NCBI RefSeq assembly: GCF_003014475.1
Contig: NZ_PYGJ01000003.1
Span: 310,001-374,000, forward strand
Source: Shimia abyssi
GTDB taxonomy: Bacteria > Pseudomonadota > Alphaproteobacteria > Rhodobacterales > Rhodobacteraceae
Length of the DNA stretch: 64,000 nucleotides
Direction: 5' to 3'
Position 1 is the stretch's first letter. Every line of letters begins with the position of its first letter. The notes beneath the pieces are model-generated. The model searched no databases and had not been told where the DNA came from. It saw nothing but the letters and a program-made list of their open reading frames with translations. Shown piece after piece: positions 17,020 through 25,952 of the stretch. A program made the translations under genes and the position numbers.

Positions 17020-17077
17020 CTCGGCGGGCCGTTCTTCTGTTTCCAACATGATCTGAAGTTGTTAAGCCCGCCGCGAG
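17020..17077 (+). promoter_or_regulatory. Stem-loop region between leader peptide and cysS (candidate attenuator)
   Basis: CTCGGCGGGC (17020-17029) can pair with GCCCGCC-GC-GAG (17066-17077) through a two-base bulge, closing a loop of about 36 nt that contains a smaller CAAC/GTTG stem. Moderate T content follows (CCTTTTATCC, 17088-17097). Whether this is a terminator or a ribosome-binding-site-masking fold cannot be decided by eye. Confidence 0.45.
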
Positions 17078-17115
17078 GTTAACTGTGCCTTTTATCCGGC
17101 GCGTGAGGACGAGAT

Positions 17116-18492
17116 ATGACGACGATCAGACTGCATAACACCAAGACCCGCAAGAAAGAGGTTTTTGAGCCGATTGAGCCGGAAAATGTGCGGATGTATG
17201 TCTGTGGGCCGACGGTGTATGACCGCGCCCATATCGGCAATGCGCGCCCGGTGGTGGTGTTTGATGTGCTCTATCGTTTGTTGCGCCATGTTTACGGTGC
17301 CCAGCATGTGACTTATGTGCGCAATTTCACGGATGTGGATGACAAGATCAACGCGCGCGCAGCCGAGAGCGGGCGCTCGATCGGGGAGATCACGGCTGAG
17401 ACAAGTCAGTGGTATCTGGACGATATGGGTGCGTTGGGTGCGTTAGAGCCGGATCATATGCCGCGTGCGACCGCGTATATCGCGCCCATGGTGGCCATGA
17501 TCGAAAAGCTGATCCAAGATGGGTTTGCCTATGCGCGTGATGGGCATGTTTTGTTCCGGGTGCGGGCATATAAGCATTACGGCGCGCTATCGGGGCGCTC
17601 GGTTGATGACATGATCGCCGGGGCGCGGGTTGAGGTGGCGCCCTATAAGGAAGATCCGATGGATTTTGTGCTGTGGAAGCCGTCGAGCGACGATTTGCCG
17701 GGATGGGGCAGTCCCTGGGGGCGTGGGCGTCCCGGTTGGCATATCGAGTGTTCGGCCATGGCAAAGGATCTGCTGGGCGAGACTTTCGACATTCACGGCG
17801 GCGGCAACGATCTGCAATTCCCGCACCATGAAAACGAAATTGCGCAGAGCTGCTGTGCCTCGGGTCATGCCGAGGATGGTGAGGGCTTTGCCAATTACTG
17901 GCTGCATAATGAGATGTTGCAGGTCGAGGGTAAGAAAATGTCCAAGTCTTTGGGCAATTTCTTTACCGTGCGCGATTTGCTGGATCAGGGTTTTGCTGGG
18001 GAAGTGGTGCGGTTTGTGTTTTTGAGCACGCATTATGGCAAGCCGATGGATTGGACGGCCAAGAAGGCGGGCGAGGCAGAGGCGACGTTGCGCAAGTGGC
18101 GGACGCTGACCGAGGGCGTCGAGCCCTCGGACAACGTGCCCGCGCAGATTGTGGCGGCTTTGGCGTATGATCTGAACACGGCAGGGGCCATTGTTGAATT
18201 GCATAAACTGGCGAACGCGGGCGATGGTGCGACGTTATTGGCGGGTGCCGGGCTGCTTGGGCTGTTGGGCGAGGAGATGGGCGACTGGGCGCGGGGTGTT
18301 GATCTGAGCGCGTATGCCGATGCTTTGGCCGTTGCGCGGGAGGCAGCGATGGCGAGCAAGGATTTTGGGGAAGTGGATCGGCTTAAGGCGGCGTTTGTGG
18401 CCGCTGGGGTTGAAGTGCGTATGAGCAAGGCTGGTGTGGAGCTGTTGCCGGCCGCTGGGTTTGATGCGGGCAAGCTGGAAGGGGTGCTGTGA
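17116..18492 (+). CDS. cysS: Cysteinyl-tRNA synthetase
   Basis: A 458-residue class I synthetase. [19 protein letters not shown] gives the zinc-ligand Cys and the HIGH-type motif (HIGN). [18 protein letters not shown] and [14 protein letters not shown] supply the other zinc ligands, and KKMSKSLGN is the KMSKS loop. It charges tRNA-Cys in the cytoplasm. GAGGA precedes the ATG. It is the first gene of a tight run with cimA (1-nt overlap), a methyltransferase (1-nt overlap) and a phytoene-synthase-like gene (4-nt overlap). Confidence 0.97.
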   Translation: MTTIRLHNTKTRKKEVFEPIEPENVRMYVCGPTVYDRAHIGNARPVVVFDVLYRLLRHVYGAQHVTYVRNFTDVDDKINARAAESGRSIGEITAETSQWYLDDMGALGALEPDHMPRATAYIAPMVAMIEKLIQDGFAYARDGHVLFRVRAYKHYGALSGRSVDDMIAGARVEVAPYKEDPMDFVLWKPSSDDLPGWGSPWGRGRPGWHIECSAMAKDLLGETFDIHGGGNDLQFPHHENEIAQSCCASGHAEDGEGFANYWLHNEMLQVEGKKMSKSLGNFFTVRDLLDQGFAGEVVRFVFLSTHYGKPMDWTAKKAGEAEATLRKWRTLTEGVEPSDNVPAQIVAALAYDLNTAGAIVELHKLANAGDGATLLAGAGLLGLLGEEMGDWARGVDLSAYADALAVAREAAMASKDFGEVDRLKAAFVAAGVEVRMSKAGVELLPAAGFDAGKLEGVL

Positions 18493-20123
18493 TGAGCAAA
18501 GAGCGCCTTTATCTTTATGACACCACGCTGCGAGATGGGCAGCAGACACAGGGGGTACAGTTTTCCACCGGGGAAAAGGCGCAGATCGCCGATGTGCTGG
18601 ACGCCTTGGGGGTGGATTATGTCGAGGGCGGCTGGCCCGGTGCCAATCCGACCGATAGCGAATTTTTCGAGAGCAAGCCAAAGCTGAAAGCGACATTTGC
18701 GGCCTTTGGCATGACCAAGCGGGCGGGCATGTCGGCGGAGAATGACGATGTGCTGGCGGCTGTAATGAACGCCGGAACGCAAGCGGTGTGTCTGGTGGGC
18801 AAGACCCATGATTTCCATGTAGAAACCGCGCTGGGGATCACGTTGGCCGAAAATGCCGAGAATATCGCCAAATCGGTAGCGTATCTGGTGGCGCAGGGGC
18901 GAGAGGCCCTCTTTGATGCCGAGCATTTTTTTGACGGGTACAAGGCCAATCCCACCTATGCGCTGGAGGCGGCAAAGGCAGCTTATGACACGGGCGCGCG
19001 CTGGGTTGTGTTATGCGACACCAATGGTGGCACGCTGCCCAGTGAGATTGGCGAGATCACGGCGGCGGTGATTGCGGCGGGGATACCGGGGGATCACCTG
19101 GGCATTCACACCCATAATGATACAGAAAACGCGGTGGCCGGGTCACTCGCAGCGATTGACGCGGGCGCGCGGCAGGTGCAGGGCACGTTGAACGGGCTGG
19201 GCGAGCGGTGCGGCAACGCCAATCTGACCACGTTGATCCCGACTTTGCTGCTGAAAGAACCCTATCGCAGTCGGTTTGAAACTGGTGTGAAGGTTGAAGC
19301 GTTGGCGGGGCTGACACAGGCGAGCCGGTTGCTGGATGATATCCTGAATCGGGTGCCGATGCGGCAAGCGCCTTATGTGGGGGCGAGTGCCTTTGCCCAT
19401 AAGGCGGGGCTGCATGCCAGTGCGATCCTGAAAGACCCGACAACTTATGAACATATTGCGCCGGATGTGGTGGGCAATGCGCGCATCATTCCGATGTCGA
19501 ACCAGGCCGGGCAATCAAACCTGCGCCGTCGTCTGAGCGAGGCGGGGTTGGTTGTAGAAAAGGGTGATCCTGCCCTGGGGCGAATTCTGGATGTGATCAA
19601 AGCGCGCGAGGCCGAAGGGTATAGTTATGACACTGCGCAGGCGAGTTTCGAGCTGTTGGCGCGTGATGAGCTGGGCCTGAGCGAGCGGTTTTTTGATGTG
19701 GAACGCTATCGGGTGATTTCAGAGCGGCGGCGAAATGCACGCGGCAATCTGGTAGTGGAGTCCGAGGCGGTGGTGACGGTGCAATTGCCAAGCGGGTCCA
19801 AGCGCAGTTCGTTCTATAAGAATGAACATGCCGACGAGATGAGTGATGATGGTCCGGTGAACGCGCTTTGGCAGGCCTTGAAACAGGATCTGGGGCCGTA
19901 TCAGGAAAAGATTGCCGATGTGCGGCTGGTCGATTTCAAGGTGCGCATCACCAATGGCGGCACGGAGGCGGTCACGCGTGTGATCATAGATTTCGAGGAT
20001 GACACAGGGCGGCGATGGGCCACGGTGGGCGTATCGGCCAATATTGTGGATGCCTCGTTTGAGGCCTTGCTGGCGGCGCTGAACTGGAAATTGACCAAAG
20101 ACGGAGCCGTGCGGGCAGGGTGA
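18492..20123 (+). CDS. cimA: (R)-citramalate synthase
   Basis: A 543-residue DRE-TIM metallolyase family enzyme. The N-terminus LYDTTLRDGQQTQGVQFS holds the catalytic Arg-Asp; GIHTHNDTENAVAGSLAAIDAGARQVQGTLNGLGERCGN contains the HxHxD metal site and GxGERxGN motif. A C-terminal allosteric domain (about 380-530) resembles the LeuA dimer regulatory domain. It condenses pyruvate and acetyl-CoA to citramalate, a threonine-independent route to isoleucine. The annotation as CimA rather than 2-isopropylmalate synthase rests on the N-terminal block and length. Start ATG sits on the last base of the cysS stop. Confidence 0.9.
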   Translation: MSKERLYLYDTTLRDGQQTQGVQFSTGEKAQIADVLDALGVDYVEGGWPGANPTDSEFFESKPKLKATFAAFGMTKRAGMSAENDDVLAAVMNAGTQAVCLVGKTHDFHVETALGITLAENAENIAKSVAYLVAQGREALFDAEHFFDGYKANPTYALEAAKAAYDTGARWVVLCDTNGGTLPSEIGEITAAVIAAGIPGDHLGIHTHNDTENAVAGSLAAIDAGARQVQGTLNGLGERCGNANLTTLIPTLLLKEPYRSRFETGVKVEALAGLTQASRLLDDILNRVPMRQAPYVGASAFAHKAGLHASAILKDPTTYEHIAPDVVGNARIIPMSNQAGQSNLRRRLSEAGLVVEKGDPALGRILDVIKAREAEGYSYDTAQASFELLARDELGLSERFFDVERYRVISERRRNARGNLVVESEAVVTVQLPSGSKRSSFYKNEHADEMSDDGPVNALWQALKQDLGPYQEKIADVRLVDFKVRITNGGTEAVTRVIIDFEDDTGRRWATVGVSANIVDASFEALLAALNWKLTKDGAVRAG

Positions 20124-20854
20124 TGGATTGGGACGCTTTCTTTGCGGTGCACAAGGACCTGCCACGCGAGGGGCCGGGATCGGATAGGGATGTAGCCTGG
20201 GCGCTGGCTTTGGCAGAGTTGCCAGAGGGTGCGTCTATTTGCGATGCCGGTTCAGGGCCGGGGGGCGATGTGGCTGCATTGTTGCGGGCACCGGACGCGC
20301 GGGTTCTTGCGGTCGATAAATTTGAGAGTTTTGTAGCGCAGGCGGCAGCGCGGTACCGGGATACGCCGCGTGTACAGGCCGTGGTTGGCGATATGGGCGC
20401 GTTGGAGCAGTTGAACAGCGCGCCGTTTGATCTGATCTGGTGCGCCGGGGCCCTTTATTTCTATGGTATCGAAGAAGGTTTGCAGCGGTTTTCCAAGGCG
20501 TTGAAACCGAAGGGCGTGGTTGCCTTTTCCGAGCCGTGTTTCTTTGTTGATGCACCGTCGGAGCGGGCGGTTGCGTTCTGGGATGGATACGAAGCCGGTT
20601 CGGTGGATGCGGTGCTGTCGCGGGTGGCGGCGCAAGGGTTTGAAGTTTTGGGACACCGCGCAGTGTCTGATGCGGGATGGGAGGCGTATTTTCAGCCGAT
20701 GGAGGCCCGGATTGCCGGTTTGCGGGATGTCGCGGATGCCCGTTTGAGAGAGATGCTGGATATCTGCGCTGAGGAAGCGATGCATTGGCGAGAGGTGCGC
20801 AAGGAAACCGGTTATGTGTTGGTGGTAGCGCGTAAATGTGAGGCGACATCGTGA
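20123..20854 (+). CDS. Class I SAM-dependent methyltransferase
   Basis: A 243-residue protein. SAM-binding motif I is CDAGSGPGGDVAALL (about residues 40-54), an acidic motif II end follows in VLAVDKFESF, and FDLIWCAGALYFYGIEEGL is motif IV. The substrate is unknown. It is embedded in the cysS-cimA operon with overlaps on both sides, so it is expressed with them. A GTG codon directly upstream (20120) is an alternative start. Confidence 0.85.
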   Translation: MDWDAFFAVHKDLPREGPGSDRDVAWALALAELPEGASICDAGSGPGGDVAALLRAPDARVLAVDKFESFVAQAAARYRDTPRVQAVVGDMGALEQLNSAPFDLIWCAGALYFYGIEEGLQRFSKALKPKGVVAFSEPCFFVDAPSERAVAFWDGYEAGSVDAVLSRVAAQGFEVLGHRAVSDAGWEAYFQPMEARIAGLRDVADARLREMLDICAEEAMHWREVRKETGYVLVVARKCEATS

Positions 20855-21636
20855 GCGACGTTGATATGGCGTCCTGTGCTGGGATTGTTGAGCGTGGCGA
20901 TCCGGACCGGTTCATAGCAGTGATGGCGGCAGCGCCCGCAGCGCGAGAGACGCTATTTCCGATTTATGCCTTTAATGTCGAAGTGGCGCGCGCGCCTTGG
21001 GTGACGCAGGAAACCATGATTGCTGAGATGCGGTTGCAATGGTGGGCGGATGCCCTGGGCGAGATCGCAGAAGGACCTACAGAAGAGCGTTTAGTGCGCC
21101 GCCATGAGGTGATAACACCCATGGCGGCGGTTGTGGATGCGACCGGAGCAAAAGTGCTGCAGTCGCTGGTCGAGGCGCGGCGCTGGGATATCTATAAGGA
21201 TCCGTTTGAGGATGAGGCGCATTTTGAGCGGTATCTTCAGGCCACGGCAGGTGGTTTGATGTTTGTCGCAGCGCGCGCCTTGGGGGACGTGCCTGAAGAG
21301 GTTGCGCGCGATGTGGGCTATGCGCAAGGGCTGGCCAATTGGTTGCGTGCCATTCCGGCGCTGGAGGCGGAGAAGCGGATACCGTTGGTTGATGGGCGCG
21401 AGGAGCCTGTGGCGCGTTTGGCCGCAAGTGGTTTGGAACGTCTGAAACGCGCGCGGTCGCGTCGGTCGGCTGTGAGCAGAGCGGCGCGAACTGCGTTTTT
21501 GGCGGCATGGCAAGCGGGCGCGATATTGCAGCAAGCAGCAAACGAGCCGCAGCGCGTGGGTGCCGGGGCGCTTGGGCAGAGCGAGTTCGCCCGTAAGGGT
21601 GGCTTGATGCTGAAGGCGATGACAGGACGCTGGTAA
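20851..21636 (+). CDS. Squalene/phytoene synthase family protein (NDUFAF6-like)
   Basis: A 261-residue protein with GTG start, overlapping the previous gene by 4 nt. AARETLFPIYAFNVEVARAP and EMRLQWWADALGEIAEG fit the squalene/phytoene synthase fold. The classical DxxxD pairs are incomplete, which is typical of the noncatalytic NDUFAF6-like subgroup (a mitochondrial complex I assembly factor) found in Alphaproteobacteria. A true prenyl synthase is less likely. No carotenoid genes are nearby. Confidence 0.75.
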   Translation: MSDVDMASCAGIVERGDPDRFIAVMAAAPAARETLFPIYAFNVEVARAPWVTQETMIAEMRLQWWADALGEIAEGPTEERLVRRHEVITPMAAVVDATGAKVLQSLVEARRWDIYKDPFEDEAHFERYLQATAGGLMFVAARALGDVPEEVARDVGYAQGLANWLRAIPALEAEKRIPLVDGREEPVARLAASGLERLKRARSRRSAVSRAARTAFLAAWQAGAILQQAANEPQRVGAGALGQSEFARKGGLMLKAMTGRW

Positions 21637-21649
21637 AAGAGCCGGGTGT

Positions 21650-21714
21650 GGGGGCGCTGCCCCCTCTTGGCACCAGGGCCAATTCACCCCCGGGATATTT
21701 TGGGCGAAAGGAAG
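21650..21714 (+). repeat. Dispersed hairpin repeat, copy B
   Basis: GGGGGCGCTGCCCCC hairpin (21650-21664), a smaller CTTGGCACCAGGGCCAA fold, then the tail CCCCCGGGATATTTTGGGCG plus AAAGGAAG. It lies between the convergent phytoene-synthase-like gene and the MFS transporter gene, 14 nt after the former and 21 nt from the latter. Confidence 0.85.
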
Positions 21715-21735
21715 ATATGGGCGCTTGAGGAGGGG

Positions 21736-22956
21736 TTATGCCTCTTTCGGGCGCAGCATCAGCCAAAGCAGGGAGCCGCCGGCGAGCATCAACAGGGGAG
21801 CCATGGCGAGGTTGACAGATGTCCAGCCAGCCACCGCGCTTCCGCCTGAACAATTCATCAGGCCGCCTGAGGCCAGCGACGCGACGGTGACCCCGCCAAA
21901 GACGATGACGTCGTTGAGGCCTTGAATGCGCCCCTGTTCTTCGGGTTTGTGTGCGGCTGCGAGCATGGCGGTGGCGCCGATGAAGCCGAAATTCCAGCCA
22001 ATGCCCAGCAGAATCAGGGCGAGGAAGAAATTTTCCAGTTCGACTCCTTGAAGGGCGACGGCCCCGGCTGCGGCGAGAATGATCAGGCCGGTGCCGACGA
22101 TTTTTTCAACGCCAAAGCGGGCAATCAGGTGACCGGTGAAGAAAGACGGCGCGAACATTGCAAGTACGTGACCGGTGACAATATCGGCGGCGTTGTTCTG
22201 GTCAAATCCACAGCCCACCACAGCCAGCGGTGTGGATGTCATAACAAGGTTCATGAGCGCGTATGTCACCATGGCACAAATGACGGCCACCGCGATACGG
22301 GGTGTGGTGATCAGCTGCCAACGGGTACGGCCCTTGGGGCTGTCGGCGCTTGCTGGGGTGGGAGGCGGAATGTTGATGAACAGGAATAGCGCCGAGCCGA
22401 CCACATTGATCACGATCACGGCAAGGTAGGCGCCGAGAAAGGGTATGATCATGGCGTCAGCCGTGACCTTGACCAGCTGCGGCCCGATGATAGCGGCGGC
22501 CAAACCGCCGGCCATGACATAAGAAATCGCCTTAGGGCGGAATTCTGGTGTGGCGGTATCGGCGGCGGCAAAGCGGTAAAAACCTTGCGCGCTCATGTAG
22601 ATACCGGTCAGGAACGAGCCCGCGAGGAAGACAGGAAACGAGCTTAGGTAAAGGCCATAAGCCCCGACGGCACCGCCAAGCGCGCCGCCCAAAGTGCCGA
22701 CCATAAAGCCGACGCGGCGGCCATAACGCTGCATGATGGCCGAGATGGGGGTGGCCGAAACCATTGAGCCAAGAACAATCAGCGAGATCGGCAAGGTGGC
22801 GAAGCACACATTGGACGCCAGCGACTGGCCGGCAAGGCCGCCAATGGTAAAAATCATCGGCATCTGCGCGCCCAAAAGCGCTTGGGCCAGCACGAGAATG
22901 ATCACGGTGCGGCGGGCGGTTGTGTCGTTTGAGCGGGCGTCAGGAATTGCTGTCAT
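21736..22956 (-). CDS. Major facilitator superfamily transporter
   Basis: A 406-residue integral membrane protein with about twelve hydrophobic segments. Conserved MFS-like loop AIMQRYGRRVGFMVGTLGGALGG (residues about 74-96) is the G-x3-D/R-R-x-G-R-R motif A form. The C-terminal half has FLALILLGIGWNFGFIGATAML. It should export or import a small molecule by proton coupling; the substrate is unknown. The start ATG at 22956 avoids 18 unconserved residues. Monocistronic. Confidence 0.85.
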   Translation of the reverse strand: MTAIPDARSNDTTARRTVIILVLAQALLGAQMPMIFTIGGLAGQSLASNVCFATLPISLIVLGSMVSATPISAIMQRYGRRVGFMVGTLGGALGGAVGAYGLYLSSFPVFLAGSFLTGIYMSAQGFYRFAAADTATPEFRPKAISYVMAGGLAAAIIGPQLVKVTADAMIIPFLGAYLAVIVINVVGSALFLFINIPPPTPASADSPKGRTRWQLITTPRIAVAVICAMVTYALMNLVMTSTPLAVVGCGFDQNNAADIVTGHVLAMFAPSFFTGHLIARFGVEKIVGTGLIILAAAGAVALQGVELENFFLALILLGIGWNFGFIGATAMLAAAHKPEEQGRIQGLNDVIVFGGVTVASLASGGLMNCSGGSAVAGWTSVNLAMAPLLMLAGGSLLWLMLRPKEA

Positions 22957-23051
22957 GGGCAAAGCGTTAACTTGTTCACAGAGCAAGGTCCAGTGCTTGC
23001 GATCAGGCACGGTACCAACGTAGTGTGGCGCGTATAAAAGTGGGGCGCGCC

Positions 23052-23684
23052 ATGTCGGTTGGACGGATTATTAAGAGCGATGCCTGTGTGGCGGAAGGTG
23101 CGGCATGGCTGGCCGATCGAGACGTGCGATTTGCCCGCGCGTTGGAGGAAACCGGGCCGTTGCCGTTGCGATTGCGCGCGGATGGGTTCGCGCAATTGCT
23201 GAGCGCGATTGTCAGCCAGCAGATCAGTGTTGCGTCGGCCAATGCGGTGTGGGGACGCCTTAAGGAGGCCAAACTGACCGGGCCCCGCAAAATCATGTGG
23301 GCCAGTGATGAGGATTTGCAGGCCTGTGGCCTTAGTCGTCAGAAAATCCGCTATGCGCGGGCCTTGGCCGAGGCGCGGATCAACTATCGCGCATTGCGCT
23401 CAGCGCCCAGTGATCAGGTGATTGCAACCCTGACCGAGGTCAGCGGGATTGGGGCATGGACCGCCGAAGTGTACGCGATGTTTTCGTTGGGGCGGGCGGA
23501 TGTGTTTGCGCCGGGGGATCTGGCGCTTCAGGAATCGGCGCGGATTTTGTTTGAGTTGGACGCGCGCCCCAAGGAGCGGGCGTTTCGTGACATGGCCGAA
23601 GATTGGGCGCCGTGGCGATCGGTGGCGGCGCGGCTCTTGTGGTCATACTACCGTGTGGCCAAGGCGCGTGACGGGATCAGGTAA
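23052..23684 (+). CDS. DNA-3-methyladenine glycosylase II-like (AlkA/HhH-GPD) protein
   Basis: A 210-residue HhH-GPD glycosylase. IVSQQISVASANAVWGRL is the N-terminal helix block, and LTEVSGIGAWTAEVYAMFSL is the helix-hairpin-helix, followed by the Asp-bearing VFAPGDLALQESARILF. It excises alkylated bases in base-excision repair. The start at 23052 begins the conserved N-terminus; an upstream in-frame start (23025) adds nine residues. It is divergent from the transporter gene and about 65 nt ahead of an esterase gene. Confidence 0.9.
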   Translation: MSVGRIIKSDACVAEGAAWLADRDVRFARALEETGPLPLRLRADGFAQLLSAIVSQQISVASANAVWGRLKEAKLTGPRKIMWASDEDLQACGLSRQKIRYARALAEARINYRALRSAPSDQVIATLTEVSGIGAWTAEVYAMFSLGRADVFAPGDLALQESARILFELDARPKERAFRDMAEDWAPWRSVAARLLWSYYRVAKARDGIR

Positions 23685-23750
23685 GCCCTTGCAACCCGGG
23701 ATCAGAGCGGGCAGGACGGTGCGCAAGTCTGAGACAAGAAAGGGATGGCC

Positions 23751-24419
23751 ATGACACGGGTTTTGAATACGCAGCGCCGCGAGCCGGTTTCCGGTGATAC
23801 ACGCTCGGCAGTGATCTTTCTGCACGGCTATGGCGCGAATGGCGCGGACCTGATGGGGCTGGCGGATCCGTTGGCGGAGCATCTGCCCGATACGTTGTTT
23901 CTGTCGCCGGATGCACCTGAAGAAATACCGGGCATGCCTATGGGGCGGCAATGGTTCCCGATCCCGTGGATCGACAATTCGTCGGAAGAAGAAAGCGAGC
24001 GCGGGATGCGCGCTGCGGTGGATGATCTGAATGCGTTTCTGGATGCGGTGATGGTTGACGAAGACCTGTTGCCGGAACAGGTTGTGCTGTTCGGGTTCAG
24101 TCAGGGCAGCATGATGAGCCTGCATGTGGGACCACGGCGCGAAGATGAGCTGGCCGGGATCGTGGCGTTCTCGGGGCGGTTGTTGTCGCCGGACCTGCTG
24201 GAGGATGAGGTGGTCAGTATGCCGCCGATCCTTTTGGTACATGGGGACCAGGACGACGTGGTGCCAGTGCAATCCTTGCCTGAGGCGGCAGAGGCCCTGC
24301 AAAAGGCCGGGTTTAAGGACGTTTACGCCCATATCATGAAGGGCACCGCACATGGGATCGCACCGGATGGCCTGAGCGTGGCGCTCGCGTTCATGCGTGA
24401 CAAGTTGCATTTGGGTTAA
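23751..24419 (+). CDS. Alpha/beta-hydrolase, phospholipase/carboxylesterase family
   Basis: A 222-residue serine hydrolase. The oxyanion block IFLHGYGANGADLMGLA opens it, the nucleophile elbow is LFGFSQGSMMS, and the catalytic Asp and His lie in HGDQDDVVP and GTAHGIAPDG. This group has esterase activity on short acyl chains; physiological substrate is unknown. AAAGG lies 7 nt before ATG 23751, and an alternative ATG is at 23745. Its stop overlaps the end of the convergent LysR gene by 4 nt. Confidence 0.9.
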   Translation: MTRVLNTQRREPVSGDTRSAVIFLHGYGANGADLMGLADPLAEHLPDTLFLSPDAPEEIPGMPMGRQWFPIPWIDNSSEEESERGMRAAVDDLNAFLDAVMVDEDLLPEQVVLFGFSQGSMMSLHVGPRREDELAGIVAFSGRLLSPDLLEDEVVSMPPILLVHGDQDDVVPVQSLPEAAEALQKAGFKDVYAHIMKGTAHGIAPDGLSVALAFMRDKLHLG

Positions 24420-25255
24420 TCCATGCGCGACGTTTTCAACGCCTGACACATGCGTTCGATTGCCGCGCGAACACCGGGCAAGTGGCGGTCATCATTGTGA
24501 GTGACAAGCCATTGATCATGGCTTAGTTCTTCGATGATGTTGTCTTTGCGTTCAAGTACCGGAAAGGCGTCACCAATGAAGGTGGGTAAAAGCGCGATGC
24601 CATGGCCTTGTATTGCGAGGTCGAGGCTATTGCGTGGTGTGTTGACTTCGCATCCAAACCGGTCGGCGCCGTGCCGTGCCAGCCATCGCGCCGATGGAGT
24701 TTCTGCCAGCACATTGATCCATAAAGGTGAAGCATTTTCAGTGCCGTATGGCGCAAAGCTAATCTTTGATAAGCGGCGGCTGGCGAGGTTGCCACCAGTT
24801 GGGCGCTCGTTTCGAAACCCGATTACGATCTCGCGTCGCGTGAGGCTGAGTTTTTCTTCAGACGCAAAGAAGCGCAGGCGGATATCTGGGGGTGAGCCGA
24901 GAATGTTGTTAATGTTGTTGAGCAATGCGAGCGATGTCCATGAGCCGGCAGACACCTTGACCAGTGGGAGTGCGTCCTGTTTTGCGGGTGCGAGAATGCG
25001 GGCAAGACGCGGTTCCAGATCTGTCAGATCGCTCAACAGCGTTTGGCCCTGGGCTGTTAAAGTATATCCTCGGTCGTGGCGGTGAAACAGGTCGCGCGCC
25101 AGTCGTTGTTCTAGTGCCATCATGCGTCGCCCCAGTGTGGCGGGGCTGTTGCCGGTTTCACGGGCGGCGGGAGAGAGCCCGCGATGGCGGGCCACCGCGA
25201 GAAATAAGCGCAAATCATCCCAGTTTTCTGAATTCATCATGTTCTTTTCATCCAT
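24416..25255 (-). CDS. LysR-family transcriptional regulator
   Basis: A 279-residue protein with an N-terminal LysR helix-turn-helix (WDDLRLFLAVARHRGLSPAARETGNSPATLGRRMMALEQRL, residues about 11-50) and a substrate-binding C-terminal domain. Starts at 25255, 25240 and 25237 are all possible; the helix begins soon after each. No divergent target gene is adjacent, since the region upstream looks decayed, so the regulated gene cannot be named. Confidence 0.85.
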   Translation of the reverse strand: MDEKNMMNSENWDDLRLFLAVARHRGLSPAARETGNSPATLGRRMMALEQRLARDLFHRHDRGYTLTAQGQTLLSDLTDLEPRLARILAPAKQDALPLVKVSAGSWTSLALLNNINNILGSPPDIRLRFFASEEKLSLTRREIVIGFRNERPTGGNLASRRLSKISFAPYGTENASPLWINVLAETPSARWLARHGADRFGCEVNTPRNSLDLAIQGHGIALLPTFIGDAFPVLERKDNIIEELSHDQWLVTHNDDRHLPGVRAAIERMCQALKTSRMD

Positions 25256-25563
25256 GAAACGATCTTTGCATTTTGTTTCGTTTCGTTGTGGCACGATGCT
25301 CGCTAGATCTAGGGGCGGTCAAGGGTTTATTAGAGCCGGGACGTTAAGAGGTGTTTAGAGATTGTTTCCGCAATCAGTGTCCATTCCCTGAGGCGCGGCC
25401 AGCTGTCGAGCTGTTGCGCGAAGATGCGTTTATGGAATGCCACGGGAGTGCGGGGAGTGTGATGGTTTGGCGAATTGTTCAAGTTCCCGAAAATCTGATT
25501 GGGCTAATCCGTATTGTGGGGCGTAGGTGTGTGAAACGGTGCAAGGCACGGTTCGTCTGATAG
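25256..25563. other. Intergenic, possibly decayed region upstream of the LysR gene
   Basis: About 300 nt with short frames only. A 69-codon frame at 25351-25560 (MFRDCFRNQCPF...) has an unusual Cys/Arg-rich composition and no recognisable domain, and is probably not a gene. Confidence 0.4.
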
Positions 25564-25833
25564 GCGTTTTGGGGATCTTCACTCAGAAAAGCTGAACTGA
25601 AAGCAGCGCGTTTAGAATGGCTGTCGGAGAATCCTACGGTTGATCCGACCTTGGTGGCGATACAGTTCAATCAATATCTGATCGGCACTAACGTGCGGCT
25701 ATTGGATCAGGGTAGCATCAACCTGTTCACGATGTTGGCGTGCATTTTTTGAGCAGATCGGCTTGTGGATAAGTGTCATGGGAGCGTTACGTAACCGGGA
25801 TAGGCATTTTGCTGTGCCTACATTATCGTGAGA
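25564..25833 (+). pseudogene. Remnant of a gene with a frameshift in a T6 run
   Basis: One frame encodes protein-like sequence (RLEWLSENPTVDPTLVAIQF, then NQYLIGTNVRLLDQGSINLF) with no start codon and a stop directly after a run of six T (25745-25750). Removing one T would continue the reading as EQIGLWISVMGALRNRDRHF to a stop near 25833. The composition looks coding, but I do not recognise the family. It may be the 3' part of a gene whose 5' end has been lost in the preceding region. Confidence 0.35.
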
Positions 25834-25952
25834 CTTGCCAGAGGCTTGCCACGAGATATAGTGGACGAAACTGCAAGGGCGAGTGCTCTCGCCCTCGAAT
25901 GGGATACCGGCAATTGGCGGCCGGAGTTCGAAGGGGCAAAAGGCTACGCGAT

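Noticed and set aside
25351-25560. 69-codon frame upstream of the HNH gene
   Set aside because: No recognisable domain or ribosome-binding site and odd composition; treated as non-coding.
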